From contig NC_087377.1 of the NCBI RefSeq assembly GCF_963675165.1, forward strand, positions 11,890,632-11,954,631: a stretch of 64,000 bases of DNA. The letters run 5' to 3'. A model generated the notes under the pieces. It saw nothing but the letters and a program-made list of their open reading frames with translations. It made no database searches and was not told the DNA's origin. Below, piece by piece: positions 35,182-47,653 of this stretch. The stretch comes from Halichondria panicea. Its lineage: Eukaryota > Porifera > Demospongiae > Suberitida > Halichondriidae. Position 1 is the stretch's first letter. Every line of letters starts with the position of its first letter. The translations under genes and the position numbers were made by a program.

Positions 35182-36231
35182 TTATGATACGAGCTGCGTC
35201 CTCCAGTGTACCAGCCAAAGACTGGAGATCTTTTTTTTTTTCGTTGCATTCTTTTTGCTAGACCACGAACGTAGCATCTTTAATATTCGTGCCATTTTCT
35301 CTGCCGGGAGGCGAAGTTGCTGGGCAATCGAGTCTATCTCAATGCCTAAGAATGTAATAAATGGCGTAGGAGTGACTGTCTTTTCGGGTGCTACCTGAAT
35401 GCCCAGAGTGGCACACATCTGCAGCAGCATTGACAAATTGTCTGCACACTCCTCCGTATCTTCTCCCCCAATTGTTATAAAGTCATCCAAGTAATGCTCA
35501 AGGTACGTGACACCGTTTTGCTTCACGATCCACTGCAGAGCATCAGCCACTGCATTGAATATCTTGGGAGCCGATCAGAGGCCAAAAGGAAGGACTGTAT
35601 CCACGTAATATTGTCGTTCCCAAAAAGTGCCGAGTAGTAGCCGATCATCTGGATGCACTGGAATTGTTCTAAACGCACTTTTAACATCCATTTTTGCCAT
35701 TAATGCTCCTTTGCCGGCCTTATAAACCTGAGCTGCAACGTCAGTGACTTTTATATATTGCAGCGAGCAAAGTTGTTTTTGAATACCGTCGTTTACACTT
35801 TTGCCCTCTGGTGCTGAGAGATCAACAATCAACCGCCATTCGCCTGGCTGATGCTTTTTCAGTATTACCCCAAATCGACTGACTTGAGTCGGTAATGAGT
35901 GCCAAGGAATGGTACGACCCTTAACAAGCTCTTTTGCAATATAATCTGCTACAATTGAGGGGTGTGCAGCAGCTGAGATCATGTTTGATTTTGCCGAGAT
36001 TACGTTAGACTCTCGATTGTAGCCCAAACGAAAACCGCATCGAACACCATTGCTGATGTAATAAGCAAACAACCTATCCGGATGGTTCAGTAAACAGGCT
36101 TTCCAGGCCTCGGCATTTAGTGGTGTGACAATTCGACTCAGCTCTGCTGATGTCACAACAGTATGCTCAGACTGCCTGAATTGCTCCAGGGCGACTAAAT
36201 CAGCTGTGTATTGATAGCCTGCAGCAAGCAA
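35182..36231 (-). pseudogene. DIRS reverse transcriptase, interrupted
   Basis: Two pieces in the same frame are parted by a TGA just after VLPFGL (about 35572-35574). The upstream piece 36231-35575 holds the fingers (SRFGVILKKHQPGEWRLIVD, MAKMDVKSAFRTIPVHPDD). The downstream piece 35550-35182 holds the catalytic YLDDF in LEHYLDDFITIGG and FLGIEID. A homopolymer (A10 on the sense strand) near 35230 precedes the shift into KKNATKKKK, the probable frameshift site. Confidence 0.75.
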
Positions 36232-36590
36232 ATAAGAAAGCCATTGTCAGGAAGTGTGAGAACAAACAGTATCACTACTGAATGCTCTCAAGGTCATACC
36301 ACAAGGGTAGACAAAAATAAACTGAACAACTGATTTAGAGCCACCTTGATGGATACAGACTTCCTGCAAGCATGCTGCAAATGTGACATTGCATGCACAT
36401 AATAATACAAAATGCTGTTCACCACATGTGCATTTAAAGCAAGCGGCCCATGAGCAATCTGATAAGCATAAACAGCTGAGATGAGTAATAATAATTATAG
36501 CATAATAATTATTAATGACTAAGCACACTCAGATATGTATATATAGTAGTATAGTTCGTTGAGTTCTCAGTTTTTTGCTTGTTTGTCTCT

Positions 36591-37463
36591 CTAGAATGGC
36601 CTACTACGTTTTGCAGGCTTTCCCGATCCTTGGCACTTTGAGGCTGGATGTGGCTTTTTGCAGAATTTGCATAAATGCGCGAATCTGCATTCTTTATACT
36701 TACACTTGGATTCGCCGATTGCATTGTAGAGCCTGCAAATCTCCACCCCTGAATTTACCGGTCTGCTGAATCCCACATCGGGTGTGGGATACCCTGACCT
36801 CAGGTAGTTTTTATCTGCTTCATTGCAGTCGGCTGTCTGGTGGTCGTGTCTCAAACAAATTCTGCAAACCGCGTTCCTCTTTGCATTGCCTGCGAGGCAG
36901 AATTGATAAAATGCAACATTTAACTTCGACCAGTCCAGGCACTTTTCGTATGCCGCTTTCCGCCGATATGCTCTGTCATATGCCAACCAACCGTCTCCTT
37001 CGTAATCCGTGTAGCATCTTACAATGATGGATTGGTAGGCCATCAATTGAGGCACCTTAGACGGGAATTTGTGAGCGAGTATGCTCACCAGAGTGCTGTA
37101 GCACTGTATCCACGAGAATATAGAAGAAACTCCCTTCTTAGGCTTGCTCGCACTTGCATTGTGGCAACAATGTGACGATGATTCTGAATAGCTATCTTGC
37201 ACCCAAGCCTCGGGTAGTAGCTGGTTCATTTCGATGTATTCCAAAGACCATATTTTTTTCATTAGCTTTTCAGGTACGGGCACAACCCCATCACCGAGGT
37301 ATAAACTTGCTACCAATCCCTCGTGACTGATAGACTGTTGGGGTAGATAGTTACTCTGAGCCTCAGCTGCTCGCCATATTGTCGATGTATTGGGTATTGC
37401 TGAAGCTGGTTGAGATATGAGGTGGGACTGATGGTTGGATGCACATGCCTTGTGTCCCGGCAC
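36591..37463 (-). pseudogene. DIRS gag-like protein
   Basis: 290 codons with no nuclease or polymerase motif. The segment WLAYDRAYRRKAAYEKCLDW and the following Cys/His clusters (CRICLRHDHQTADC, CKYKECRFAHLCKFC) resemble the zinc-binding C-terminal half of gag-like proteins encoded upstream of RT in DIRS-type elements. Homology continues in another frame at 37363-37500, so its 5' part is also disturbed. Confidence 0.55.
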
Positions 37464-38593
37464 CAGATGGCAGCAATGATGCGACTGTGTGCAAAGGGGG
37501 TAGCACCCCTAGTCCCGCAATCGTGCCTGCAATGGAATTAATACATGAAGCGGACTGCAGTGCCAATGTCCTCCATGCATTTGAGATTCCACCTATGCAG
37601 CTATAGCTGTATATTATTTGCACTGCCGAAATATACAAATACTCTGATCGCCTTTTTGCTGAAAATGCCAGAAACACTCACTGCTACTATTTGCTCACTT
37701 GCTATATATAGTGCATGCATGACCGCTGAGCTGAATGTGTGCAATACTAAGCTCTTTTTGTAACACCCTACACCTCTGCATGTAGAGGTGTTTTGCAAAA
37801 ATGCGAAAGTAATGTTGTCACTCCCGGTAACCGCGCCTGCGCACTAAAATTGTGCCTGTGGCCATTATTACACAGCGGTACGCATGCGCAGGATTATGTG
37901 GAAATCTTTGGGGTATGAGGAGTCTCCCTGATTAACTCCGTTTAACCAATACGTTTAAACGCCATTTAATGCATTCCTTTTTTATACAACAGTCCTCTAA
38001 ATTATAGAACTTGGAAGCACTTTGGCGGAATAATTTCTATGAAAAAATCAGCAACTCTTCTGGTTTATATTAAGCACATGTGCCCTAGATTGTGTCCTAG
38101 GAAATGGCCCGCCATGTGGCTCACTTATTGGCTCAGTTACTGGCTCGCTTGTTGGCTCAGTTATTATCCTGGCTCGGATTGTGTCCCAGCTAGAGTTGCC
38201 TTGTGCACATGCGCAAATCGAGATTTATGCTGTGGATGTAATGCGCATGCGCGCTCTGAGTCAACAAGTCTACCAGCACGAGGAACTAAGTCTTGCTACC
38301 TGCTACCTGCTACCTGCTACCACACATCACTCCCATCTCCATCTCCATCGCTGTGCTGCCGGCTTGGAAGGAAGGCTTTGAGGCTTTGAGGTGCTGACTT
38401 TTATATTTTCATTTATTTATATTTTCATTTATATTTTCAATTAAATTTAGTGTAGTGTAGTTGTGTGGTATTGGTGATCACTCCCTTAATGTTAATGTGA
38501 TTTGATTGGTACTAGAAGAACGTAGAGTAAGAAGCTGTTTAGCTGTTTTATTTTTTTTATTTTTTTTTTTTGTCCGGCCAGCTGCCCTCTCTT

Positions 38594-41412
38594 ATGGCCT
38601 CTCATGCTCCGGCCACTGCTCGTTGTTGCCGGTGCAATGGTTCTGCTAAGTGCCTGAGATGTGCCTGTGTCAGATCTGACTCCCCATGCTCTCATTGTCT
38701 CCCTGGGGAGATGCCATAACACTCTACCTCAAGGCACATCGTCCTCTTCCTCTGGTCCTCCCCAAAACTCAATCTCGGATCATGATCCCATCAGATCTCA
38801 CACACCGGGCTCTCTTCCTGATTCTCAGCTCCCCACTCTGGATAAGGTCCTCAGTACCCACATTCCCACTCTCCATCACGTCCCCAAAGGGGCCCGAGAC
38901 TCCTGTGCTGCTTCTCTGAGTACCTCTCTCTCATCCACTGTTGCCAACCCAACTGACTGTTCCCTCTGGCTGAAACTTACTATGCTAGCCAAGTGCGTCC
39001 TAGCAAGCCCTGCTTCTGGCCATCGCCTTGGACGGAGACCAGAGGGGCCCGGGGCTGAGCCAGGGGGGAATGACTTAACTCTTTTCGAGACAATTGACTC
39101 CGTTAATTTGATTGGTGATGGGGTAGGGCCAGGGGGAGTCCCAGGAGGAGGAACCTGGGGGTACTTGCTTAGCATGTCTTTCAGGACCGTTTCGTCTGCT
39201 GGGGCTGCTCCCTCTGAAGTAAGAGCCTTCATGGCTTTTCTGTATTGGCCGTTCTGAGCGGCATGTAAAGCCCTTTTGGCATTTTGGTTACGGAGGTTCG
39301 TCGGCTGTTTGCGACGAGAGGCTTGAGTTTGACTGCTCTCCACTGCTTCAGTCCAGAGGCCTAGGCAGTCCCCATCGTCCCAACGTTTGAGGCGAGACTT
39401 TACTAGCCACCTCCGTGAGGCTGTTCTTTGCCCGTCACCAGATCACGGGAATAGACTGCTCTTCTCTCTAACCAGCCTGGTAAACCTGCTAGCTTCTGGC
39501 CGTGCTCCACCCTCCATCATACCTCATCTCTGTGGGGCAACTCTAATCGCTATTAAGAAGAAATGTGGAGGATTACGCCCAATTGCCATCGGTGAGTCTC
39601 TTCGTCGGCTCACTTCGAAATGCCTCGTTTTCTCGACCCGACCCACTGCTCTTCCCCACTTTCTCCCAAACCAGCTGGGCGTTGGAGTAAAAGGGGGCTG
39701 CGAAGCAATTATCCACGCAGTATCCAGCCACTTCTCCTCAAGCCCCAGCGACGGGTGCTGGACTCTCCTTGTGGATTTTTCTAATGCATTCAATAGCATT
39801 GATCGGGGAAGCATGTTTCAGGAGTTCCGCAAGCACATCCCCTCTCTCTCCCCCTGGGTAGAAGCCTGCTACTCCAGCCAGCCCAACCTTCTTCTGGGAA
39901 GCCACTCCCTACTCAGCTGCAGCGGAGTTCAACAAGGGGATCCTTTAGGCCCCCTCGGTTTTGCCCTCACACTCCAACCCATTATTGATTGCATTCAATC
40001 TGAAGTCCCAGGCCTGGCCCTTAATGCGTGGTATTTGGACGATGGCACCCTAATCGGTTCGCCCAACGACCTCTTGTCTGCTCTCGAGATCATTGAAAGA
40101 GAAGGTCCGAGAATTGGCCTCCACTTAAATAAAGCCAAGTCTCTCCTCTATATTCCTGCTGAGGCTGATCAATCTTGAGAGTATCCTGGGAGGACCTCTA
40201 TCGGACTGGTCGTGGCAGAAGGCATCCCTCCCTTGTAGTAAAGGAGGGCTTGGGCTGCGTAGTGCCCCACTTCATGCCCCTGCTGCATATCTGCATGGAC
40301 TCCTCTCTTCGCTCGGCACCCTTGGTTGAAGGACACCTAGGTCACCCTCCTCCCCCCTCGATCTTCTTAGATGAAACAGTGTCAGCCATTGCCTCCTCCT
40401 CTGCTCGTCCTGACTGGCAGACTCTGAACGACATCGACATTCCCCTCAGACAGGGAGCCCTCTCTGCTGCTATTGATGAATCCGTTCTGAAGAGCCTGTT
40501 AGCCTCGCCCCCCACCACTAGGTCACGAGCACTGGCCCTCGATCTCCACTGGTCTCCCTCACGCTCACGACTGGCTGAACGTAATCCCTTCTCCCTCACT
40601 CGGGCTTCACCTCCAAGATCGTGAGTTTCGCTCATGCCTGTGTTACTGGCTAGGGGTCCCGCTGCACAATGACCAGTTCACCTGCCCTGAGTGTCATGGT
40701 GTTGCTGACTCCCTTGGTGACCACCAGGTGGGATGTGGAGGCAACAGTGACCGTATCAGCCGTCACAACGCCGTCCGTGACGTTGTTTTTAAAGCGGCTC
40801 AGTCTGCTACTCTGGGCCCCTCAAGAGAAACTCCAGGGCTTGTTCCAGACTCCGCTTCTCGCCCTGCAGACGTCCTCCTCCCCAACTGGATCAATGGTCA
40901 TCCAGCGGCTCTTGACGTCCATGTCATTTCTCCTCTCCAGTCTCTCACACTCTCTCACACTGTCTGAGGCCGCAAGGACCCAGGGCCACGCTCTCCAAGT
41001 GGGGGTCCAGCGTAAGCTGGCTTCCAATCTCCCCAGCTGCAGGTCTGTGGGTATGACATGCATTCCCCTTGTGGCCGAAACCCTGGGAGGCTTAGCAGAG
41101 GACTTCATCTCAACCATCCGTGATATCGGCCGGTCAATTTGTCTCCGCTCAGGTGCGGACCGACACTCAGTCACCATTAAACACCTCTTTGAGAGAGTCA
41201 GCATAGCCCTTTGGCGAGGGAATGCTTCTATGCTCATTTACAGGTCACCAACTCTATCACCTGTGCTTGATGGGCATACCTAAACTTACTATATGCTAGT
41301 TTGTTCTTCATACCTTTACCTTACTTAGATTTCGATTTATATCTGTCTACCCGTTTGTACTTACCTTACCTACTCGTTTCGCCATAAAGGCTTAAAAAAA
41401 AAAAAAAAAAAT
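38594..41412 (+). pseudogene. Non-LTR retrotransposon (LINE) with an internally inverted segment
   Basis: ATG at 38594 opens a Cys-rich N-terminus (CCRCNGSAKCLRCACV, CSHC). After a frame change, IPTLHHVPKGARDSC follows. Between about 39015 and 39400 the coding sense lies on the minus strand (CLGLWTEAVESSQTQASRRK, LHAAQNGQYRKAMKALTSEG, SFPPGSAPGPSGLRP). The sense returns to plus for the RT core (GGLRPIAIGESLRRLTSK, SGVQQGDPLGPLGFAL, catalytic AWYLDDGTLIG). Later frames give HAPAAYL, a C/H cluster (CPECHGVADSLGDHQVGC then RHN) and SRPADVLLPNWINGHPAALDV, which resembles a restriction-like endonuclease motif. An A18 run at 41394-41411 ends the element. The 5' limit is not defined; CTACCTG repeats occur at about 38293. 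Confidence 0.7.
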
Positions 41413-41870
41413 TGTACCTAAACTTACTATAATGACTATCACCTGTGCTTGATGGGCATACCTAACAGTAGACTCTCGCTATTCCGGCTCTCTGAAATGC
41501 GGCCACCTCGATATACCGGCCATTTGGTTTGGCACGGAATGCTAGCTATATGTTTTCTGCACAAAACTCGACCTGAAGTACGGCCACCTCGCTATTCCGT
41601 TTACCGGCCAGTGCTGTCTGTCCCAAACAAGGTTTTCAATGTAATTTTATACGTATATTACGGCCGGATATGACGTTTTGGGTGTGGTTTAGCAAATAAA
41701 AATTGAATTACACTTAAATAGAGAACAGAATGATTCATTATCTTACATTATCCTCGAGACAAGAACCGCAAAAGTAGTCATTAGATTCGAGGTAAGGTCG
41801 TTTTTAAGCCGCGGCTATTTTCTGAGATGCAGCCACCTCGCTATTCCGGCCAAGCTGCATGGTCCCAAGG

Positions 41871-43251
41871 TAGACTCGCAAGCCACTCCCTTTTCTCTGA
41901 TTGGACGGGGGCGGGAGAAAAGGGACTGGTGACTCTGGGCTAGTCTCGAATACCCGCCTCAACCTAAAAGCTTGAGTCTGGTCAAACTCACATATGAACT
42001 TTGTTCTGCACAGTCAGCAAAGTCAAGTGGGCTACACGCCCACAAGCATAGTGATAAAGCCACAAGCCACCGCATGTTAGGGACAGAACATACACAGAGG
42101 GCCGGCTATATCAGACAGTGTATCAATTAAGGCTAGGAGTTGAAAGCCTACGAGAAAAACACTGAGCTTGAAGCCATCATTGCACAGAGCTAGAGGGCCA
42201 TGAAACCATGGTCCACGGTCACATTCACATAAATGAGCATTTAGGCTGTTAATTTCGACAAGGTGTTCCAAAGGTCCTGTTGCTAGTCTGGAGAGTTCTA
42301 GTATCACATCCTTACAACTTTCTCCATGAATTTTCCTACGTCGCCTTCTGTCAGGGGCTAATTCTTTCTACTAGTAACAATCCATGCTGCCATGGCGGTT
42401 AGCTATAATGATATTCATGTAGACTATAATTTTATTCATGTGTCACACCCACTTGTGGTCAATTAAATGTCCAAGAAATTCCTGGACACACTTGAACCAA
42501 ACCTCAATGTGAGTTTGACCAGACTCAAGCTTTTAGGTTGAGGCGGGTATTCGAGACTAACTCTGGGCTACAGCTTGTGTAAATCAGGAATGCTATTAAA
42601 TATTAATGTCACGTGCAAATTATCCATTTATTCTGATGCGTCAAAAGCTAAAGACACACAGAAGACAAGTATACAGATCTATCTAGCCAGCCTTTAGATC
42701 CTTGTACCAGTGTCTGTTGTGCCACAACTTGTGGATTAGCATGGAACAGATGATGAACGTAGAAATCTTGGCAGTCCTTCTTTGAACCGAGGAGTGGCAG
42801 CGATTTAAGACAGCTTGTACAAGTCTGACTACTCTCAATTCAACTGCTGCCGTCTGCCATTACCTGTCTTGTATTGTACAGGTTATTAAAAGCTTTAGGC
42901 AACCAATGACTTTCGGCTGCCAGTTCTCATCACGTAAAACTAAAACAAGCTAATCTCTGCTGGTGTCTTAGATGACTATATCCTAGCTGAATGCCTGATG
43001 ATGTTATTACTCCATCATCTTCTCTTTTCTAGCACTAGCATCCATTCTTAAACTGTAGCTAAGAAGCCCGCGATCACTTTTGCAGGCTACGCAATTCTAC
43101 TTAACCTCACGCAATTTTTGGATCACGTGGAAAAATCAATGAATAATCTCTACCCAAATTCTGGTAGAGACACAAAATGTGTCCCAGAGTCACCAGTCCC
43201 TTTTCTCCCGCCCCCGTCCAATCAGAGAAAAGGGAGTGGCTTGCGAGTCTA
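41871..43251. mobile_element. 1.38-kb Mutator-like element with 69-bp perfect TIRs and 10-bp target duplication
   Basis: TAGACTCGCAAGCCACTCCC begins a 69-bp end that is identical and inverted at 43183-43251. GGTCCCAAGG is duplicated exactly (41861-41870, 43252-43261), and the empty site is present in copy 3 at about 26779. The perfect TIRs imply a recent insertion. The interior has no transposase frame and carries a further nested element. Confidence 0.9.
41941..42559. mobile_element. 619-bp Mutator-like MITE with 53-bp TIRs and 9-bp target duplication
   Basis: TAGTCTCGAATACCCGCCTC starts a 53-bp terminus inverted at 42507-42559. ACTCTGGGC is duplicated (41932-41940, 42560-42568). It sits just after the left TIR of the 41871 element and shares the TAG-CTCG end motif with it. 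Confidence 0.9.
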
Positions 43252-44142
43252 GGTCCCAAGGGTGACCGGATTAACGAGAGTCTACTGTATATGCTAGTTT
43301 GTTCTTCATATCTTTACCTTACTTAGATTTCGATTTATATCTGTCTACCCATTTTTACCTTACCTACATTGTACTCGTTTCGGCTTAAAAAAAAAAAAAA
43401 AAAAAAAGATTGTGCCCCGCCTATTGTCCCGGCCCGGGTTTTGGCTCGCCTATTTGCCGGTGTCATAAAATTTTGGGCCCCCCGGGCCTAGAATGTAACA
43501 GTTTAGGCCCCCCAGGGGGTCCAAAATGTTAACATTCTAGGCCCCCCACTGTGCCCTAGTCGGGCGGAGTCCAACCAACGCTTCGCTCTGGGTTGGGTAT
43601 CAGTACACGTAGCAGTTTTGTTCCACTGGTACAGTTGCTCCGCCATCTGACAGCTCACGTGAATATATTTGCAACCGTGACGTCATCAACAGCAACAAAA
43701 TCACAAAGAAGCTCCGCTTGATAGTGTGTAGGTTAGTGGCAATAGCTGAAGATACAGTCCTATAACTCAAGCTATAACGTCTGATACTGGCTGCATAGGT
43801 GTTGTAGCAACCACCAAGCCTTAAATAATGCCATGCCTCTTATTTTTGAAAGAGGTTGCACTGTTTTTGTTACAAAAAGCTACCACCAGCCCCCCTGGAA
43901 TTTTTACTGAGACGGCGCTTATGGAATAACGGTGAGCGAGTACAAGCCAGTTTTAGCTGGTAGCTGTTGTACAAGCCTTTAGCTACAGTGTATGCTAAGT
44001 AAGGAACAGATTCGTTGTTACCAAAATTTTTTGTCACTTGTTTTAGCATGCCTAGTAAAGCCACACACAATTTGAGTACAAGTAAAAACATAAACAATAT
44101 TTTAAGCATAACAAACAATATCTTAAACATAACAATTTAATC

Positions 44143-45332
44143 TTAGTCTAACTCAGGCTCTGATTCGGACTGACTGGTTTGACTGTCACTCCCTGTATTT
44201 TGTCCGAACACCCAGTCGACGATGTCTTCCCCTTCTCTGTCTGTCAATCTGCCTGCCTCCACATCTTCTTCCAGAGATATAATGTGAGTTTCCTTCTGTT
44301 TTGACCCTGCTATGTTATTACCACAATTTAAACACTCACAGCCAATTGAACAATGCTTCCCCCTTTTCTTGCAGCCACACTGTCCAGTCAAACAACCTGT
44401 CAAACACTTGCATCCTTTAAGGAGTGAGTCGACTCGATCACAGACAGCCTGTACGTTGGTGGCAGTATCCCATTTAATGGTGAGCTCATTGTCTGTGATA
44501 CTCCAACCGTAGTTTTCTAATGGCTCTAATGTCATAATGGGTTGATCAGATTGTTGCCACATGTGTAGAACCCAACACGATCACTTCCAATGAAGCAAAA
44601 GTGCATCATCAGATGGTATCATCTCGTTTTCAAATTTGACCCTGCCCCAGATATTTTGCCTTATATTGTCTAGCCAAATAGAGTGTTGTTCTTTAACTGT
44701 TAAATTTTGTTCAGACAATGAATGGTAATATGTAGCTGGTGAGTTAGTGTCAAATCCTGTTGCATGTTGTTTAAAGTAAGCTGTTCCCACCAGACGTACA
44801 AATGCTAAAAAACCCAATTCGTACTCTTGATTTGAAAGTCTTACATTTGCTAGGGTGCCTGGGGTCGAGCTTTCCAATCCTGAAGATATAAACTTAGTGT
44901 TCTGGTAAAAATATCGTAAAAATGTTGTTTTTCCTATTTTGCTAAAAAAGGATATGTAGTCACATCCACTTTAGCGCGTCGAAATGCATCTTCTATGAGA
45001 TCTTTGGGTTTACCGAGTGACGCTAGTATAGCATCTGTACATTCCAATACACTACATATGCTTTTTTTGTTAGGTTTGTCCCATCGTGGTGCGTATGTAT
45101 CATCCCCTAAACAGCGTGTTATATCTTTTCTACATTTAGGACAAACCTGACGAGTGAAATCAATGTTCAAGGAGGCTGCAAGGGTACGTGCTGGCTCACT
45201 TCGCCAGTTGCTTGGACTACTCATATTCCCACTGACGCCATGGCACAACTCACATACTCCGTTGCCTGCAACACTGTCACTGACTTCCCCAAAAGAAAGC
45301 TGCCTTCTAGTTTTTCGCTTACTAGCTAGACA
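44143..45332 (-). pseudogene. Accessory gene of the Ginger element with CXC (tesmin/TSO1-like) cysteine domain, broken
   Basis: Minus-strand coding continues from about 45332 (after a TAAAATAG acceptor) to the stop at 44143. It reads NGVCELCHGVSGNMSSPSNW, PARTLAASLNIDFTRQVC with CPKCRKD, then a one-base loss near 44940, then LGFLAFVRLVGTAYFKQH and IWGRVKFENEMIPSDDALLL. A TGA follows at about 44578-44580, then the frame continues to a CXC-like cluster (CKCLTGCLTGQCGCKKRG, then CSIGCECLNCGN) and an acidic end. CXC domains bind DNA in tesmin/TSO1 proteins; a role in binding transposon ends is an inference. The opposite orientation to the transposase suggests a divergent or separate transcript. 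Confidence 0.6.
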
Positions 45333-45858
45333 CTATTTTACAAATGTTTGTATTAATTTTTTATATCATTATTGTGTGACACAACAAACCTGGAATGTCT
45401 ATGATGTGCCATAGTCTGTGTGGTGCACTCCATCTTGTGGGACTCCGTTGGTTTGACATGGAAATTGTGGTCAAGTTTTGCAAGCTCATAATTTTTGCTT
45501 CAAAGCTGGGTACAAGCAAAATGTTTTTGCAAAGTAATGCTCAAAGCTTACAAATTTTGTTGATACCCATCACGTAGCTTCACTTTGTTAGCAAAATTTT
45601 TTGTCACTTGTTCTAGAGGAGTACTATCATATGACATAGAGTGCTATTTGAGCTCGTGGAGCCAAACTTATAAAAGCTTAACAACTATTCTCGTGTATGC
45701 ATGTAGACTAGGAACAGTTCTACGTGCCTGAGCTCGTTCGTGAGTGTATGTACAATACTTCGTAGAATATAAGTGTGTGAATATTTAATTACTTTTAGTA
45801 TTAGCTTCATTTTGATAGCGGAAGTTGAACTTCCGTTGCAAATAAATTTGTGTACTTA

Positions 45859-46090
45859 CCGTATAGCGCGAAATTTTCGAGGCACTTATATTTCGTGGAT
45901 TGGCCTCTAAAAGTATTTTCGTTGCACAATGTTCGCGGAATGACTGCTTTCCGGAAGCCACGCCTTTAAATCTTGCACGTTATAGCAGGTACATGTAAAG
46001 AACGATTTTCGTGGACTTAATTTTCGTGTAGGATTGCTAACCCACGAAATCCACGAAAATTAAGCCCCTCGAAAATTTCGCGCTATACGG
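45859..46090. mobile_element. 232-bp MITE with CCGTATAGCGCGAAATTTTC ends
   Basis: CCGTATAGCGCGAAATTTTC at 45859 is inverted at 46090 and TA flanks both sides. Arms continue with GAGG and ATTTTCGTGG pairs. It lies inside the Ginger element and is non-coding. Confidence 0.75.
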
Positions 46091-46097
46091 TATAATA

Positions 46098-46605
46098 CAG
46101 TGGTTTGCATAACAGTTGTCCAGAGCAAATAAGGCATAGTAAAACCACAATAATCCTTTTAAGGTACTCAGCTATGAATATCATCATGCATGCTACTCTA
46201 GGTGGCTGACTTTTCTTCATACAAGTATTTGAGTTATAATTATTGTATCAATCCTTACTCTGTAAGGAGTCCTTACTTGTTATTCTGGGCACTGTAGTTA
46301 CAGAGCAACAAAATCCCACACCAAAAGCCGGAAATCGTTGGTCTTTTCTCTCCCTACCCGATTACCCACTATAACAATTTTACTGTTCTATTAATCACCA
46401 CAAAACCACCATTAATATTTACATACACAATGGTATCAGCATATTGTCTTAGAAATGTTCCAATCATAAGATATTTACATTTATAAGTATACAATAGCAT
46501 AATTATTATGATATTCATAGCTGACTACCTTATAAAGATAACTGTGGTTTTACTATTGACTGTATTGCCTTAATTTGCTCTGGACAACTATTGTGCAAAC
46601 CACTG
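46098..46605. mobile_element. 508-bp pogo-like MITE
   Basis: CAGTGGTTTGCATAACAGTT at 46098 and the inverted TTGTGCAAACCACTG at 46605 are flanked by TA. The arms extend through GTCCAGAGCAAAT and AGCTATGAATATCATCATG. It is seven bases from the preceding MITE. Confidence 0.75.
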
Positions 46606-46741
46606 TATAGTACTTCCGGAATCTTGGCGGAACAACTGGGTACTTGAGACAGAGTATGAATATTGTTTAATCTTAAGTGGCTGACAACCGCATGGCTCAG
46701 GGGTGCAATATAAAGAAATCAATGGATGGCTATTCTAGCTC

Positions 46742-46855
46742 AGAGGAGGCGCGAAGCACTTAACCTTTGCTAATCAGGTCTCTAATTGCCGTTGTGTTAA
46801 TTGCATGCCAGTCTCATAAATTAGCCGCCCTTCCTACCTGAGGGGGGAGAGACCT
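46742..46855. repeat. Dispersed repeat, second copy of 31464-31565
   Basis: It carries the same blocks as at 31464 (GAGGAGGCGCGAAGCACTTA, TTAGCCGCCCTTCCTAC), with a 20-base difference in the middle. It lies in the Ginger interior. Confidence 0.65.
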
Positions 46856-47653
46856 TAAGAAGGGCGGCTGATTCAAGAGCCTAACCATAGGTACACAGGA
46901 GTGAACTGCTATTATTAAAGATCTCTCTCACTTGCACTGAGGAGATATCAAGCATTCAAGAGCTTCCACAACTGAATATGTGAGATGTGGAATGCTTCTT
47001 CAGAGATATGGTGGGCACATTTTACACTTCACATCGTCAAGTAAAATTGGAGGAAAGTTCTCCCAAACGAATGGATCCCTCGTTGCCATCAATTATTACT
47101 GTTTTATCAAATGCCTTCATTTGATGTACGTGCGAATATATACTACAATGTGCCAGTTGATCATCCTCCTCCTCCCTCACAAGTTACTGCAATATAACTG
47201 ACCACAACTGTTTATAAATTGGACATTGATAATCATGAGCATTATATTCATGGCTAACAGCTATTAATACGTGTATAATTATGATGCATGTTATTGCTGC
47301 ACTTGGTCGAATTTCAATAGAAATGTACAACAAAAAATGACATGAGCGGTGAACAATGCTATTAGAACATGATTGTTTATAGTCGTGCGAGTGTTATACA
47401 ATTAAATTAATGCGAAATCGACCAATGCAAAATTAGGTTAGGCGACAACAGTACTTAATGTGTACTTCAACATTAATTTGATGGCCATACACCTTTCGTT
47501 ATTATGTTAGCAAAAAAACCCTGGGCCCACACGGTATATACCAGTCACTGATATATTTAACCCACATGAATGTTACAACAGTAATGTCATTCTTTATGAG
47601 GGCATCGTACACAGCATCCTGTGCTTCCTTCACTACGTATCCAAAGGAACCGT

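Larger units (their letters stand above)
32776..38136 (-). mobile_element. DIRS-like tyrosine-recombinase retrotransposon, 5.4 kb, inactivated
   Basis: Minus-strand frames occur in the DIRS order gag-like, RT, RNase H, tyrosine recombinase. The ends near 32776-32822 (CTGAGCCAAGAAGTGAG, CATGGCGGGCCATTTCCT) and 38090-38136 are inverted repeats of about 46 bp with few mismatches, as expected of DIRS-group elements and unlike LTRs. No target duplication is expected, since integration is by recombinase. Outer limits are approximate because related GAGCCA repeats continue outward on the right. A nonsense codon in RT, a frameshift after RT and loss of the recombinase nucleophile show the copy is dead. 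Confidence 0.7.
41466..43287. mobile_element. Pogo/Tigger-like MITE, copy 4, itself interrupted
   Basis: The ends CAGTAGACTCTCGCTATTCC and GAGAGTCTACTG and the internal block GCCAAGCTGCATGGTCCCAAGG match copy 3 at 26385. It is about 0.43 kb without the 1.38-kb insert at 41871-43251. TA follows the right end; the left neighbour is AA, probably mutated. Confidence 0.8.
41415..43407 (+). mobile_element. Second, 5'-truncated LINE 3' end, split by DNA elements
   Basis: TATCACCTGTGCTTGATGGG and GCATACCTAA at 41435-41465, then ATGCTAGTTTGTTCTTCAT through a poly(A) run at 43387-43407, repeat the last 180 bp of the preceding LINE. The two parts are separated by the 1.8-kb nested insertion 41466-43287. 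Together with the first copy it forms a head-to-tail pair. Confidence 0.75.

Noticed and set aside
36575-37027. Plus-strand frames antisense to the DIRS gag-like region
   Set aside because: They are shadows of the minus-strand frame, without motifs or splice support.
38876-39343. Independent minus-strand gene inside the LINE
   Set aside because: Its sequence is the missing middle of the LINE protein, so it is an inverted segment and not a separate gene.
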